In this document: piece by piece, positions 41,219 through 50,649 of the stretch
How positions within the stretch are numbered: the stretch's first letter is position 1
Layout: each line of letters opens with the position of its first letter
Assembly: GCA_022606425.2 (NCBI GenBank)
Contig: JAHDVF020000240.1
Coordinates: 1,116,001-1,180,000, forward strand
Source: Lepidostoma basale
Lineage: Eukaryota; Arthropoda; Insecta; Trichoptera; Lepidostomatidae
Direction: 5' to 3'
DNA: 64,000 bases
Made by a program: the position numbers and the translations under genes
Notes under the pieces: generated by a model
Databases searched by the model: none
Told to the model about the DNA's origin: nothing
What the model saw: the letters and a program-made list of their open reading frames with translations, nothing else

Positions 41219-41380
41219 ATACAACATTTTGAATGTATACAAATTCTTGTAGACAAATACTGGTTTTCACCCATTACGGATAAATTATTTTTATTTTTTC
41301 AAATAAAAATAATTTATCCGTAATGGGTGAAATCCAGTATTTGTCTACAAGAATTTGTATACATTCAAAATGTTGTACAA
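41219..41380. repeat. Near-perfect inverted repeat, 77-bp arms
   Basis: Arms 41219-41296 and about 41303-41380 differ at one base I can find, with a spacer of about 6 bp. Text TACAACATTTTGAATGTATA and CACCCATTACGGATAAATTA. The same sequence in one orientation flanks the C copies at 13131 and 21200. Confidence 0.92.
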
Positions 41381-41394
41381 TTGTATACATAACA

Positions 41395-41475
41395 CAAAGT
41401 TTTTTAATTTAACAGTGTATAATGTTAAAGTACCATAGTGTTTCGGCCAAAACAATGAACTACTAAATTCTAATT
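41395..41475 (+). repeat. L flank repeat
   Basis: TTAAAGTACCATAGTGTTTC then GGCCAAAACAATG recurs at 36855-36890 and 55450-55495. It may be another flank of the palindromic families; nature unknown. A decayed hammerhead-like arm (GACCGGTTTTATTAGCTCGC) follows at 41490. Confidence 0.5.
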
Positions 41476-41529
41476 ATGTTTATGGCTTTGACCGGTTTTA
41501 TTAGCTCGCAACCCTCTTCTGGACGAGAA

Positions 41530-42420
41530 GAATTTCAAATAACAACATCAATTGATTAAAGTTTCGCAGATATAATAAAGCTGATTACAGATTGACTCGA
41601 CTATCTTAAAACGGAGCTTTCTTCTCGTGAAAAACCAGAATGACCGAGAAGCGTGCGTTGCATGCTGTATAACATATATAGGAAACTAGGGAAGTGTGTC
41701 AGGGTTGAAGAGAATCGCGCTCCATTTCTCTAAACTCCAGAGAGCTAGTTTTATCGTTATTTAGTTATTTACGTACTATTCGCGATGCCACAAAATTTTA
41801 TTCATTAAATCCCTTGTAAACTGTAAAATTTCACTTATGAGGACAGTGATTTTTTAATGCATTGCAAGTAGTGATTGCAATATCAGCACACTGCTATAGC
41901 GAATACTGACATTTCGTGGTTATTTGTAAGTTGGTGAAACTTGTTTTATAGTTATTTCTTATAGTTACTTACGTACATGTCCGCGATACCACATAATTTT
42001 ATCTTCTTCTATCGCTTGTTTACTTTATAACTTCACTTTTGTGATAAATGTTTCATCAAAACATTGCAAATAGTGATTGAAATTCCGGTATACCGAATAC
42101 TGAAATTTCGTGCTTATTTGCTAGTTCATGAAACCGGTATTTGCTGAGGTAAAATACCGGTATCAGCTATAAAAAATAAATATTTTTATTAAAAATTTTA
42201 TGTCAACTTATTAGGCATCTACTTTTATTTGAAATATAATATTTTAATTATTGTTTAGTTTTGTGGGGCTGTAATAAAAAAACGGATAATTATTTAAAAA
42301 AAAAAAACACATAATAAGACGCTTTTGATTAGCCAAATATGTAATGTTTATTTCTTCTATATTCGCCTTATTTTGTGTTGTGGATTCATATTCCAATAAG
42401 CATAACTGAACTTAAGATTT
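41530..42420. other. AT-rich DNA; decayed LINE trace
   Basis: 41640-41710 keeps a faint A-type LINE pattern (GTGCGTTGCATGCTGTATAA, GGAAACTAGGGAAGTGTGTC). 41860-41950 and 42040-42140 form a diverged direct repeat (GCAAGTAGTGATTGCAAT / GCAAATAGTGATTGAAAT; GAATACTGACATTTCGTG / GAATACTGAAATTTCGTG). Confidence 0.5.
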
Positions 42421-42745
42421 TAACAACAGTTTATTACAATTTTCAGACAGACAGACATGTTTCGGTTATACCTGTATAATATGTATAACCCTTTTTAATG
42501 TACATATTAAAATTTTGTATACTTTCGAAGCACTTAATTTGTGGTGTGACATTATTAAACATAATAATAATATACTTGTAAAATTGTATTATATATAAAC
42601 CACTTTATTCGTTAAAGATACCAACCGGTTTCGCTCCCGCCAGAGCTTCTGAATATAAATTAAAATATTCTGAATATAAATTAAAATTCTGTATATTGAA
42701 AAGGTTATGTCATAACCGTAACATGTCTGTGAAAAGTGTAATTAA
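42418..42745. repeat. Decayed palindromic element, F type
   Basis: Minus-strand GGTTATAC...GTATAACC hairpin followed by GAAACATGTC near 42450-42490, and plus-strand GGTTATG/CATAACC followed by GTAACATGTC near 42705-42725, repeat the hammerhead layout (hairpin, GAAAC, CATG, TC) without a recognisable CUGANGA. Confidence 0.45.
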
Positions 42746-42749
42746 CTAA

Positions 42750-42908
42750 CTAATTAACCATCACGCCGTTTCTCCGGAGGGGTAGGCAGAAATAATGGAC
42801 CGCCACACTGTTCTGTCCTGACATACTTCTCTCGATTCCTCTATAATCATACATCTTTTCGTCGATTTCTCCGACTCCTCACGTGACCGACATTTAATAT
42901 TTGATTGA
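42750..42908 (-). mobile_element. RTE-like LINE 3' end, A1, with TTAG-type tail
   Basis: ACTAACTAATTAACCATCAC at the left is the tail plus 3' signature; the body stops near GACATTTAATATTTGATTGA. Only about 150 bp. Confidence 0.78.
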
Positions 42909-43239
42909 TTTGTAATAAAGTGTTGTAAAAATACTAAGTGCGGCTATATTTATTCAAACGTAATGTTTATACTAGATTTTAAAACCTGTTTTATATATAG
43001 TCATGCTTAAGAAAAGAGTAGAAATATATAATAAACGGAAAAATGAACATTGAAGTTTATAATGTCAAAGGGTACATATTTTTTAAATTTCATACTTGAA
43101 AGCAGGAGTGTTCTAATAACAATAAAGATTTTTGAAAAACCTTTTTGGTTTTTTATTATAACTTTAAAAAAAAATACTAGTATTGCACAGTTGGTCCGGT
43201 ATTCTTTTTCTTGTTCCTCTCTTATCGGAGGTTAAACAA

Positions 43240-43345
43240 CATCATGTCTATTTCTACTTCTGATACAGCAGTTCTAAACAGGGATGCTGTACTGCAACTG
43301 TACCATCATCGAAGGTTTTCTAATCAGGATTTTCTTATTCTTCCG
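43240..43345 (-). mobile_element. LINE fragment related to 3215-3500
   Basis: GATACAGCAGTTCTAAACAG and AATCAGGATTTTCTT are the complement of the GCTGCTGTATC/AAAATCCTGG region at 3450-3520. Confidence 0.5.
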
Positions 43346-43369
43346 GTCCGGTATTTCGATCACTAATTG

Positions 43370-43715
43370 CAAGTCTTCGTCTTCTTCCTTATTGTAGACC
43401 TATGTAGTCTGTTTTCCAGGGTGTTGCTCCTCTTGTGATTTAGATTCCAAGCTGTCCTTCCATCTTTTAGGAGGTCTTCCACGAGGATGAGTCCCGTGAG
43501 GTTGATTATGCAATGCAATATAGGGGAGTCTGGTGGTGTCCATTCTTTGGTCATGTCCGTACCAGCCCCTTTTTCGCTGTCTGTTCCATCTTATAATATC
43601 CTCAATCTCACATATCTCCTCCTGTTCCTCACGCGATCCCTCAGTGTCTTGCCTGCTATCATCCTCAGTGTCTTCATTTCGGAAGTCCTCAAAACTTGTT
43701 TGGTCTTACACATGC
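43370..43715 (-). mobile_element. RTE-like LINE 3' end, family B
   Basis: Minus-strand pieces QTSFEDFRNEDTEDDSRQDT-type frames hide the family order: RTSEMKTLRMIAGKTL, GRDVWYGHDQRMDTTRLPYI-like and PRGRPPKRWKDSLE. Closest to 57645 and 29430. Ends near 43375 at a GAAGAAG-type tail. Confidence 0.82.
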
Positions 43716-44049
43716 TTTATAGATTCTCATCTTACTCTTACTCTTAAGTACTTACAAGTGTAGCTATTAAAGTCACAACGAGCAATTTTTTACTCAACTA
43801 TTTCAGTTCCATAGCACTCTCTATGTTAGAATGGTGCGGCAACGCTCTTCGAATATTTCAAACAGCGGTTTTCTTTTGTTCAAACTAATGTTAGTTTGTT
43901 TTACCGTCAGGTTATACATGCATACTATATTGTGTTCCAAAGTTGAATTTCTACAAACAGTTTTCACTTTGAATGGAATTGAAATATATTTGAATACAAT
44001 AGCACATCTCAAGAAGCATAGATAATTATTGAAATAACAGTATATAACG

Positions 44050-44830
44050 TAAGTGTCAACTAGGAGAATCTAGATAAGCTGACTGAATTTGTGTATTTAG
44101 GTGGCATGTTCACAGCGAATGGTTGAATGAACAATGGCGTTGAAAGAAGGGTTTGTGCGGGTAACAATGTAAATGAAGCTTTAAATTCTTCTCTTCTTCT
44201 TCTTATTCTTAGTGTTGGCCTCCTCCGAAGTCGACTGTCGATCCATCTCTTTGGTGGTCTGCCTGGGGGTCGTCTACCATGGGGCTGGCCGAGCAACACA
44301 ATGAAGGGGAGTCTGGATGGATCCATTCTCCTCACGTGTGCATACCAGTATCTTCTCCTTTTCCTTCCCCACCTATCGACCTCCTCGACCTCGCATATCT
44401 CCCTTATTCGTGTATTCCTTATCCTCTCTTGCAGTGTCTTGCCAGATATATTTCTCAGCGTCTTCATTTCTGACAGTCTGAGCGCATTTTTTGTGATTGT
44501 GTTGTCCGCCCTGCACTCGATCCCATATGTCATGATAAGTGGCTTTAAATTGGAAACAAGAATTTATCAATGAAAGCGACAAAGCCCGTTCACAATGGAA
44601 TTCTGGCTCCAACCATTACGTATGGAAGCGAAACACGGAACTGGCAGAATAAGGATGAGAGCAGAATAAATGCGGTAGAATTAGGATCCTTTCATATCAT
44701 GATATCAGGAAGAAATGTAGAGATTGAAAATATACGAGTATATATGAAAGGATCACTGGGTTGGTTTGGACATATAGAACGTATGTACGAAGAAATAATG
44801 GTATACAATGTGTATTTCGACACTTGATCA
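44050..44830 (+). mobile_element. RTE-like LINE (A) split by a family B insertion
   Basis: Left half LDKLTEFVYLGGMFTANG, then NGVERRVCAGNNVNEALN; right half resumes VHNGILAPTITYGSETRNWQ, NKDESRINAVELG, then WFGHIERMYEEIMVYNVYF. The halves join exactly when 44188-44541 and one copy of the 10-bp duplication are removed. Confidence 0.87.
44188..44541 (-). mobile_element. Family B RTE-like LINE inserted in A, 10-bp duplication
   Basis: Minus strand: MTYGIECRADNTITKNALRL, SEMKTLRNISGKTLQERIRN, TRIREICEVEEVDRWGRKRR, RYWYAHVRRMDPSRLPFIVL and GRRPPGRPPKRWIDS, almost uninterrupted. Tail is AAG/GAA-rich at 44188-44210. GCTTTAAATT occurs at 44178-44187 and 44542-44551. Confidence 0.92.
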
Positions 44831-44999
44831 AACGAAATGTGTAAATATTAGTAAAAAATGCGCTTTATTTTTTTTAAATTTGAAAACCTCATCTTTTGGT
44901 TTTTTTATTTTTTTTCTCTTCAAATAAGCGGCATATTTTCATCAAAGTAGTATCATCCTTTCCTGGTAGTGGGGTTTTCAGTTTTTGAATTTGAGTACT

Positions 45000-45048
45000 G
45001 GATATTCTCTCTGCCTAACCTTTCGGGGAAACGACGTGATGGTTTGTT
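45000..45048 (+). mobile_element. RTE-like LINE extreme 3' end, A-type
   Basis: TCTGCCTAACCTTTCGGGGA, then AACGACGTGATGG and a GTTTGTTTTTGTTG tail. Confidence 0.6.
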
Positions 45049-45049
45049 T

Positions 45050-45600
45050 TTGTTGTTAAAATTTAGTTTCATTTGTTTAAACCCTGGATTTACTGCGACC
45101 GCGAGTTGTGACGCATGTGTGTAATTTAAATTCAATATAAATGTTCATTAACGCTGGATTTTCATTAGCTGAAAATTTACGACCCCCGCTTGGCTATTTC
45201 CAGTAAACGCTGCTTTACTAGCCAATATTTTTACAGTTTAATTACATATCGACGTATATAATTTTACGTTTATTGTCAGTTTCATACAATAAAGATTGTA
45301 TGTTTATATAATAGTAAATTTTATTAAATTATTTAATAGGTGCAATCGCTTTTTGATTCGTATTTAAAATATTAACAGTTCTTTTACTAAATAAATACTT
45401 TTTGTGCTATAAACCATTAAATCTTTTCAATGCCTATTAATATAAAATATTAACTAGTGAAAATCTAGTTATTGTCCTGTCCAGTTTTAATTTCCACATG
45501 TTACATCTTCAGGTTCTTATTTTGAAGAACTTCATAAACCAACTTTAAATATATTCTTCTATATTCGCCATACTTTGTGTTGTAATTATGCTTTATATCT
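45050..45600. other. AT-rich DNA, no gene
   Basis: Nothing recognised apart from scattered A/T runs. Confidence 0.35.
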
Positions 45601-45625
45601 CTTTTTTCTTTTTTATATAGTTTGT

Positions 45626-45790
45626 ATATACAACACTTATATTAAAAAATAAAAATTACATAGACATGTTTCGGACAACCAGTCCTTCTTCAGTGATACA
45701 TATTATAAAGATACATATTTAAATTATATTATATAATTTTTTACATGTCTATGTAATTAATTTTTTTAAATATAAGTGTTGTAAAGAATA
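45626..45790. repeat. Palindromic element with hammerhead-like motif
   Basis: Arms TACAACACTTATATTAAAAA...TACATAGACATG and the complement near 45735-45785 are inverted. The left arm holds a full minus-strand motif; in the right arm the hairpin part is deleted. Confidence 0.7.
45659..45700 (-). ncRNA. Hammerhead-ribozyme-like motif, intact core
   Basis: Minus strand: CTGAAGA (45687-45693) fits CUGANGA; stem II GGAC/GTCC with TGGTT loop; GAAA (45669-45672); palindromic CATG; TC (45663-45664). Stem I pairing is poor beyond the first base pair. Confidence 0.58.
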
Positions 45791-45839
45791 TAAAAAATAA
45801 AAAGAGAATTAAATATATTCGTTTAAATAGTTGATGTTA

Positions 45840-45900
45840 GTTTCTACCCTTCTCCCGATGATGAAAGTATAAAACCTTCAAAACATGTCAAGAAAAAAGT
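45840..45900 (+). repeat. Decayed arm of the 19166 family
   Basis: TTCTCCCGATGATGAAAGTA...ACATGTCAAGAAAAAAG matches the motif at 19291-19334 with substitutions in GAAA and stem II. Confidence 0.5.
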
Positions 45901-45906
45901 CGATGC

Positions 45907-46140
45907 TCAAATCTATCTATCTGCATAAAAAGAAGACATTGCTCTATGTGTGTGCCCTTTAAACTAAAAAAAAAACTCGACCGAATTCGCTGAAAAGTTC
46001 ACAGTATAATCTTATTATGGTCAGGAGTTCATAGAGCGTATTAAAATATTCTACTTCTATCTATATTTATACAAGGAAATGAATAATACATTACTCATCA
46101 TCGCTGTCTTAGACAACACTTTGTAGATAATCAACTCTAC
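45907..46140 (+). mobile_element. Helitron-like fragment
   Basis: ATCTATCTATCTGCATAAAA then CGACCGAATTCGCTGAAAAG and a CATTACTCATCATCGCTGTC segment also seen near 26125. Same class as 25628. Confidence 0.4.
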
Positions 46141-46272
46141 TTGAGGAGTTGGAGAAATCGACCTACGTGCATGACACGATGTATGCATGTTGAGGAATCG
46201 AGAGAAAAGAACAGTCAATGTCAATAATATTTTTGAGCCTAACCGTTCATGAAGACGGCGTGATGTTTAGTT
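46140..46272 (+). mobile_element. RTE-like LINE extreme 3' end, A1
   Basis: GAGTTGGAGAAATCGACCTA, CGTGCATGACACGATGTATG, then a shortened end with GAAGACGGCGTGATGTTTAG. Confidence 0.72.
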
Positions 46273-46654
46273 AATTTTTTTTAGAATAAATCATTTTATC
46301 GTATAACAATGCTCCTACTCAATTTTATTGTGTTTTATTTGTGTCTACATCTTGCGATATGGTACAGACCAGTATAAAAATATGTTATCAATGCTCAAAT
46401 AAAAGTCACGCCTTTTGAAATAGTATTATTTTTCTTTGTTCACGAACACTTGACCCCGTGAATAATACGCAATTGTTCTACTTCTGTGCCCTCGAAGTTG
46501 CTGACCAAAATTCCATTGATACAACAATTTGTGCATTATGGTTTATATTGCAATTTTTAGCTTTGAAACAAATTACGAACTACGGAATATTCTTAAGATT
46601 TAGTTTCTTTTAAAATGGTATCTATCAAGGAAGTTTCGGTAGATGTTTTTGAAT

Positions 46655-47165
46655 TAAAACTAACTAACCATCACGCCGTCTCCCCGAAGGGGTAGGCAGA
46701 AAGAATGGACTGCCACACTTTTATTTCCTGACATTTCTCTCGCTTCCTCAACATTCATACATCGTGTCATGCACGCGCGTCGATTTCTCTGACTTCTCAC
46801 ATGGCCGACATTCAATATTTGATTTATTTGATCGTGCCACGTTTTCCTCGGTCTTCCTCTATTTCTGGTTCCATTTACATAATTAACATATAACTTTTTA
46901 CCATTCTTTCTTCATTCATTCTTTCCATATGTCCAAACCATCTTAATGATCCTTTCATTATTTTGTTCATGACACCATCATTCGCACCGCATTCACTTCT
47001 TATATTTTCATTCGACACTCTATCAAACACAGAGTATCCACACATTCGTCTAAGAGATCTCATTTCTACTGCATTTATTCTACTTTCATCCTTCTTTTGC
47101 CAGTTCCATGCTTAGCTTCAATACATAAGGGTCGGTAGAAGAACACCATTGTGCACCATTTTTGA
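46655..47165 (-). mobile_element. RTE-like LINE 3' end, A1
   Basis: Tail AACTAACC at 46660, then the complement of the A1 3' end. Minus-strand frames read [40 protein letters not shown] and [16 protein letters not shown]. Well preserved and useful as an A1 reference. Confidence 0.88.
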
Positions 47166-47533
47166 ATTATCTCGTTCAAAAATGCTTTTCCAGGCCCCGA
47201 GTGCCCTTGAAGTAAATCTGTTCCGAAAATACCACTAGGAATATAAATAAATAAAATTACTATATAAGAATACGATTTTCTCGATGTGTTTGGCTGTTAA
47301 GTGATTATTGGGAATATTTTTAAAGTCTACAAGTTTGTAGGGATTGTTAGATTATTGATTTTTTTCAGCAGTTTAAGTAATAAAGTGATTAGTGGTGTAT
47401 TGTCATTGACTGACTTTTCGCTTAATTTTCAAAAGCTTTCTGAAACATCTGTGTTATCTTATCTGTCGGGCATTTTTCATTAGTTTTATTTAAAGAGTTA
47501 ACCATATATGTATACCCAAATTATTTTATGATG

Positions 47534-48066
47534 AGGCGATGAGGTTCGCAACCCATCACACCGCGTCTCCCGCGAGGTGAAAAGAGAAGGATGGAGTGTC
47601 GCATCGGTTAAACCAAAGATACTCAAGCTTTCTTGTCTTCGGGCCACATACATATATTTTTAAAGCTACGCGGGCCGCAACACTATACTGGCATGACGAA
47701 GAAAATAATGAAACCCCCCACCCCCCATTTATTTGGAAAAATTATTTGCGCGCATACTTGTCTGTAAAATGTTTGTTTTTTGGGAATAAATCTAGCTTGT
47801 GCAATAGCAACACTCTTATACCAGATCTGATGTTGACACGACTACGACATTCATTTTCGGGTGTCACTATCTGTACTTCAAAGTCAAAATTAATCTCAAG
47901 ATATGTCAGATTTTGTAAATCATGTCCCTGATAATAAATGTGTTTAGGGCCGCACAAAAAAGCTTGGCGGGCCGCAGGTAGTAAGTATGGTTGGGTTAAA
48001 GTCTGACAGTCCATTCTTTCTGCCTACCCTTTTGGGGAGACGGAGTGATGGTTAGTTAGTTAGTCA
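47534..48066 (+). mobile_element. R element interrupted by a hAT-like MITE
   Basis: 5' module GGCGATGAGGTTCGCAACCC and CCGCGTCTCCCGCGAGGTG to CGCATCGGTTAAA, a 379-bp insert, then the A1 3' end TGACAGTCCATTCTTTCTGC and GTTAGTTAGTTAG. It also shows the R 5' end free of the 10571 context. Confidence 0.85.
47614..47992 (+). mobile_element. hAT-like MITE, 379 bp
   Basis: Left text CCAAAGATACTCAAGC with TCTTCGGGCCACATAC; right text GGCGGGCCGCAGGTAGTAAG, TATGGTT. Subterminal GGGCC blocks are hAT-like but the outermost repeats match poorly. Flanks CGGTTAAA (47606-47613) and GGGTTAAA (47993-48000) agree at 7 of 8. Confidence 0.72.
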
Positions 48067-48212
48067 AATTATTTTACGTAAATCTCTTGATGGAAGTTAA
48101 TTTTAAATAATTATTAAATAAAACGTTGTTTTTTAACTACTTCCACTTTTGTCTTTATTTCGGCAGCGACCGGTTTCCCCAGGCTCGCTGGCATCGACAG
48201 ACTGGTGACACT
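48067..48212 (-). repeat. E-family arm with hammerhead-like motif
   Basis: AAACGTTGTTTTTTAACTAC, TCCACTTTTGTCTTTATTTC, GGCAGCGACCGGTTTCCCCA and GGCTCGCTGGCATCGACAGA, followed by CTGG. GAAA reads GGAAA in this copy. Flanked by the usual E text at 48072-48100. Confidence 0.62.
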
Positions 48213-48415
48213 ATTGCAAACTGAGTCCTTTATATACATACGGATCAGGGGTAGTAAACATGATCTATAGAAAAATAATCTTAAAATAATTATGTAAAAT
48301 TTGTATCGTTTTGATTTTACTATCTTCACGAGGTTTTCACTCCTCGCATAATGCAGTAAATTAATATTTTATTTGTTAGTATCTGCTCGTTTATATTGTA
48401 TGCTCTCGTTTCTTG

Positions 48416-48932
48416 TATATCTGTCACCGTCAAATAGTTAAATAAGTCACTCAATTAAACGGCTAGGCTGATAATAAAATGCCGGAATTCAATGACATGG
48501 CTAACAGACGCTTAGCCGACATGTTGAAAGCAATGTTTAACTAAAGGGCTGCAAAATTACACATAAGTCGCTAGTCGTCTAACCTAACCTAACCTAACCC
48601 CAGTACGATTTATTTAATTTTATGGTGGATGCAATATTATCGAATGCCGACTGCTGAAACCGTAGAACATAATATTGTTAGATGACTGATAGCGTTGCAG
48701 TGGTAAAAATTAGAACTAAATTAGAATGACTTGGCGGCTGCCTCGGTGCGGCCGCCCGGTGGCGATCGTTTTGACTAGCTTTCAAGCAGCCAACTAGTTG
48801 AACGTTGAGCTATCTTTATTCATTCAACTACCGGCCTAGTCACTTCATTGAATTCCGGCATTTTATTATCAGCCTAGCCGTTCAATTGAGCGGCGTATTT
48901 AACTACTTGGCGGCGACATATCCATCGCACGG
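48416..48932. mobile_element. Long-terminal-inverted-repeat element, about 510 bp
   Basis: The left arm (TATATCTGTCACCGTCAAAT, then AACGGCTAGGCTGATAATAA, AATGCCGGAATTCAATGA) has an inverted partner ending at 48932; the inner 37 bp are perfect, the outer 40 bp have scattered differences. The centre has a (CCTAA)n run and a GC-rich GCGGCCGCCCGG patch. No target duplication identified; class unknown. Confidence 0.82.
48580..48600 (-). repeat. (TTAGG)4-type telomere-like repeat
   Basis: CTAACCTAACCTAACCTAAC on the plus strand, inside the long-inverted-repeat element. Interstitial, not a chromosome end. Confidence 0.8.
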
Positions 48933-49210
48933 GAGCTGCATGCATTATAGCGCAACTGTCCGAGCTGCTAGCGGCTCCATCAGCAAATATATTCGATACG
49001 GCTTCGTTATTCATAATTTTGATGGGCGGACGTTATCCTGCATCAATCCCCGCCCCAATTAGCTTTGTCTATAGCCCGCTGTAGCCGGTACATTGCGGGC
49101 GGCCTGTCCCCGCAATATCTATGCTTTAGAAATTTCAACATTATCTGATGAGCCAGATATTACACTACCAACTACCAAATAACACCGCACTGGCGGCAGA
49201 TTGCCATATT
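48933..49210. other. GC-rich segment, unknown
   Basis: Higher GC than surroundings, with GGGCGGACGTTATCCTGCAT and CATTGCGGGCGGCCTGTCCC. The plus-strand frame 48805-49062 crosses it but half lies in the inverted repeat. No known domain. Confidence 0.25.
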
Positions 49211-49231
49211 ATAAATAATTAGTCGGAGTAA

Positions 49232-49690
49232 TTAATACGAATGAAAACGTTTCGCCTTTCTAAGGCATTATCAAATGTTAATTGTATCTCAATAGAGACG
49301 AATATGTAAATTATTTTGAAACAGAATATGGTGGTCGAAGCATTTACAGGACTTATGACCTGTCATTGGTTGGGTTAAGAGATCGCTTTATGTAATACAA
49401 CATTCCCCGTTCCGCGTTTCTTACAAACACCACGTCTGACTTTTTAAAAATTGTATATATGTTACCATGTTGAGAAACATTTCACATATTTTAGTTGAGT
49501 CTACACTAGCGCCATCTATTGAGACGAGATGTAAGCATTAAGCAGATTTTTTATTATTAATGTAATGTGAAAGGCTATCAACCCAATTATCACACATTAC
49601 TAGACAACGCCTGGAGAAAACTCTACAAGTATTTGTATACATTAAAAAAAATTTATCAAATGTGATATAATATGTCATTCGCATTTGAAT
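49232..49690 (+). repeat. D fragment joined to a C-family element
   Basis: 49232-49270 is D-like text (TAATACGAATGAAAACGTTT, CGCCTTTCTAAGGCATTATC); TTAATTGTATCTCAATAGAG then starts a C copy that continues through AAGCAGATTTTTTATTATTA and a divergent end. Confidence 0.68.
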
Positions 49691-49733
49691 AACTTTTTGG
49701 AAACATTGTATATTCAGAAGACTTTTTTCCACT

Positions 49734-49780
49734 TTTCACAAACATGTTTCGGGACACAAATTTCCCTTCTTCAGTTTATG
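49734..49780 (-). ncRNA. Hammerhead-ribozyme-like motif, intact core
   Basis: Minus strand: CTGAAGA (49768-49774), stem II GGGA/TCCC with an 8-nt loop, GAAA, palindromic CATG, then TTTGTG. Cleavage triplet would be GUU. Stem I is partial. Confidence 0.6.
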
Positions 49781-49853
49781 AATTTTAACAGTTAAATGAC
49801 AGCCCGGCCGTCCGCCTACAGCGGGTTTAATATTGTTTATCTGTTAAAATTCA

Positions 49854-49895
49854 TACGCTGAAGAAGGGAAGTTTGTGTCCCGAAACATGTTTGTG
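49854..49895 (+). ncRNA. Hammerhead-ribozyme-like motif, intact core
   Basis: TACG, CTGAAGA (49858-49864), stem II GGGA/TCCC, GAAA, CATG, TT, then TGTG, which can pair with TACG using two G-U pairs. The most complete candidate together with its minus-strand partner. Confidence 0.65.
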
Positions 49896-49959
49896 AAAAG
49901 TGGAAAAAAGTGTTCAGAGAATACAATGTTTCCAAAAAGCTATTCAAATGGGAATCCAC

Positions 49960-50090
49960 ATCACAAAGTGCTGTCGAATGTAGAAGAAAATATGTCATTC
50001 CCATCTAGAAAATGGAAGTTTTCATTGGTATTAATTATTTAATATTGAAATTTACTTCATTGTTCAAGAAACAATAAAAAATTCGTCGGA
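49960..50090 (+). repeat. D-family right part
   Basis: ATGTCATTCCCATCTAGAAA, TTTTCATTGGTATTAATTAT, then the D end ATTTACTTCATTGTTCAAGA and AACAATAAA. Confidence 0.65.
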
Positions 50091-50399
50091 AAATTGTAAT
50101 GGATAATAATTTAATATAAAATATGATATTAAGATGCTTATCTTTTTTGTATAATAAATTTTAGAAAACATACCATTCTTATGTATGCTATGATGGACAA
50201 AAATTTCTGTATATTTCACCATTCGCTTATAGTAAACATACACATATGGTTGATCCGCCGTTTTCGTGACCTAAACTTAGGATTGAAATGGCGGTTGGGT
50301 TTTGTATATATTGTTAATTGACCTGTTTTAGTTTTATGTACAAAGCACTTTAATACATTCTGATTCTGCTTTAGAAATATGTACAATTATTTACAATAA

Positions 50400-50648
50400 T
50401 AACGTGGTAGCGTGGTTAGCCATGACTGACACACCGAAAGACCCGAGTTCGATTCCCGGCGATGGCTGTGTGATTGTCACACTGTTTTTTCTGGCTCAAA
50501 TAAAAGTATAGTCTGGCATAGAATTCATATGACAGTAAGATGGCGATATATTGGCTACCTATCATATGTCATGATAATCAATATAATAGCTAAAAAAACA
50601 AATTGTATACAGTAATTAGGTTCTAACGACCTGTTGTATATAAAAAAA
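50400..50648 (+). mobile_element. tRNA-derived SINE, second 3'-end type
   Basis: Head GTAGCGTGGTTAGCCATGAC (damaged A box) with B box CCCGAGTTCGATTCCCGGCG, body ATGTCATGATAATCAATATA, then GTATACAGTAATTAGGTTCT, AACGACCTGTTGTATAT. The only copy here with both the tRNA-like head and the alternative tail. Confidence 0.86.
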
Positions 50649-50649
50649 A

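Larger units (their letters stand above)
49700..49935. repeat. Palindromic element with two intact hammerhead cores
   Basis: Arms of about 85 bp (49706-49790 and 49845-49930) are inverted copies with few differences; the spacer is about 50 bp and GC-richer (GACAGCCCGGCCGTCCGCCT). Each arm carries its own complete motif, one per strand. Confidence 0.82.

Noticed and set aside
48580..48600. Chromosome end or telomere
   Set aside because: Only about four CCTAA units within a transposon-like element and with normal sequence on both sides.
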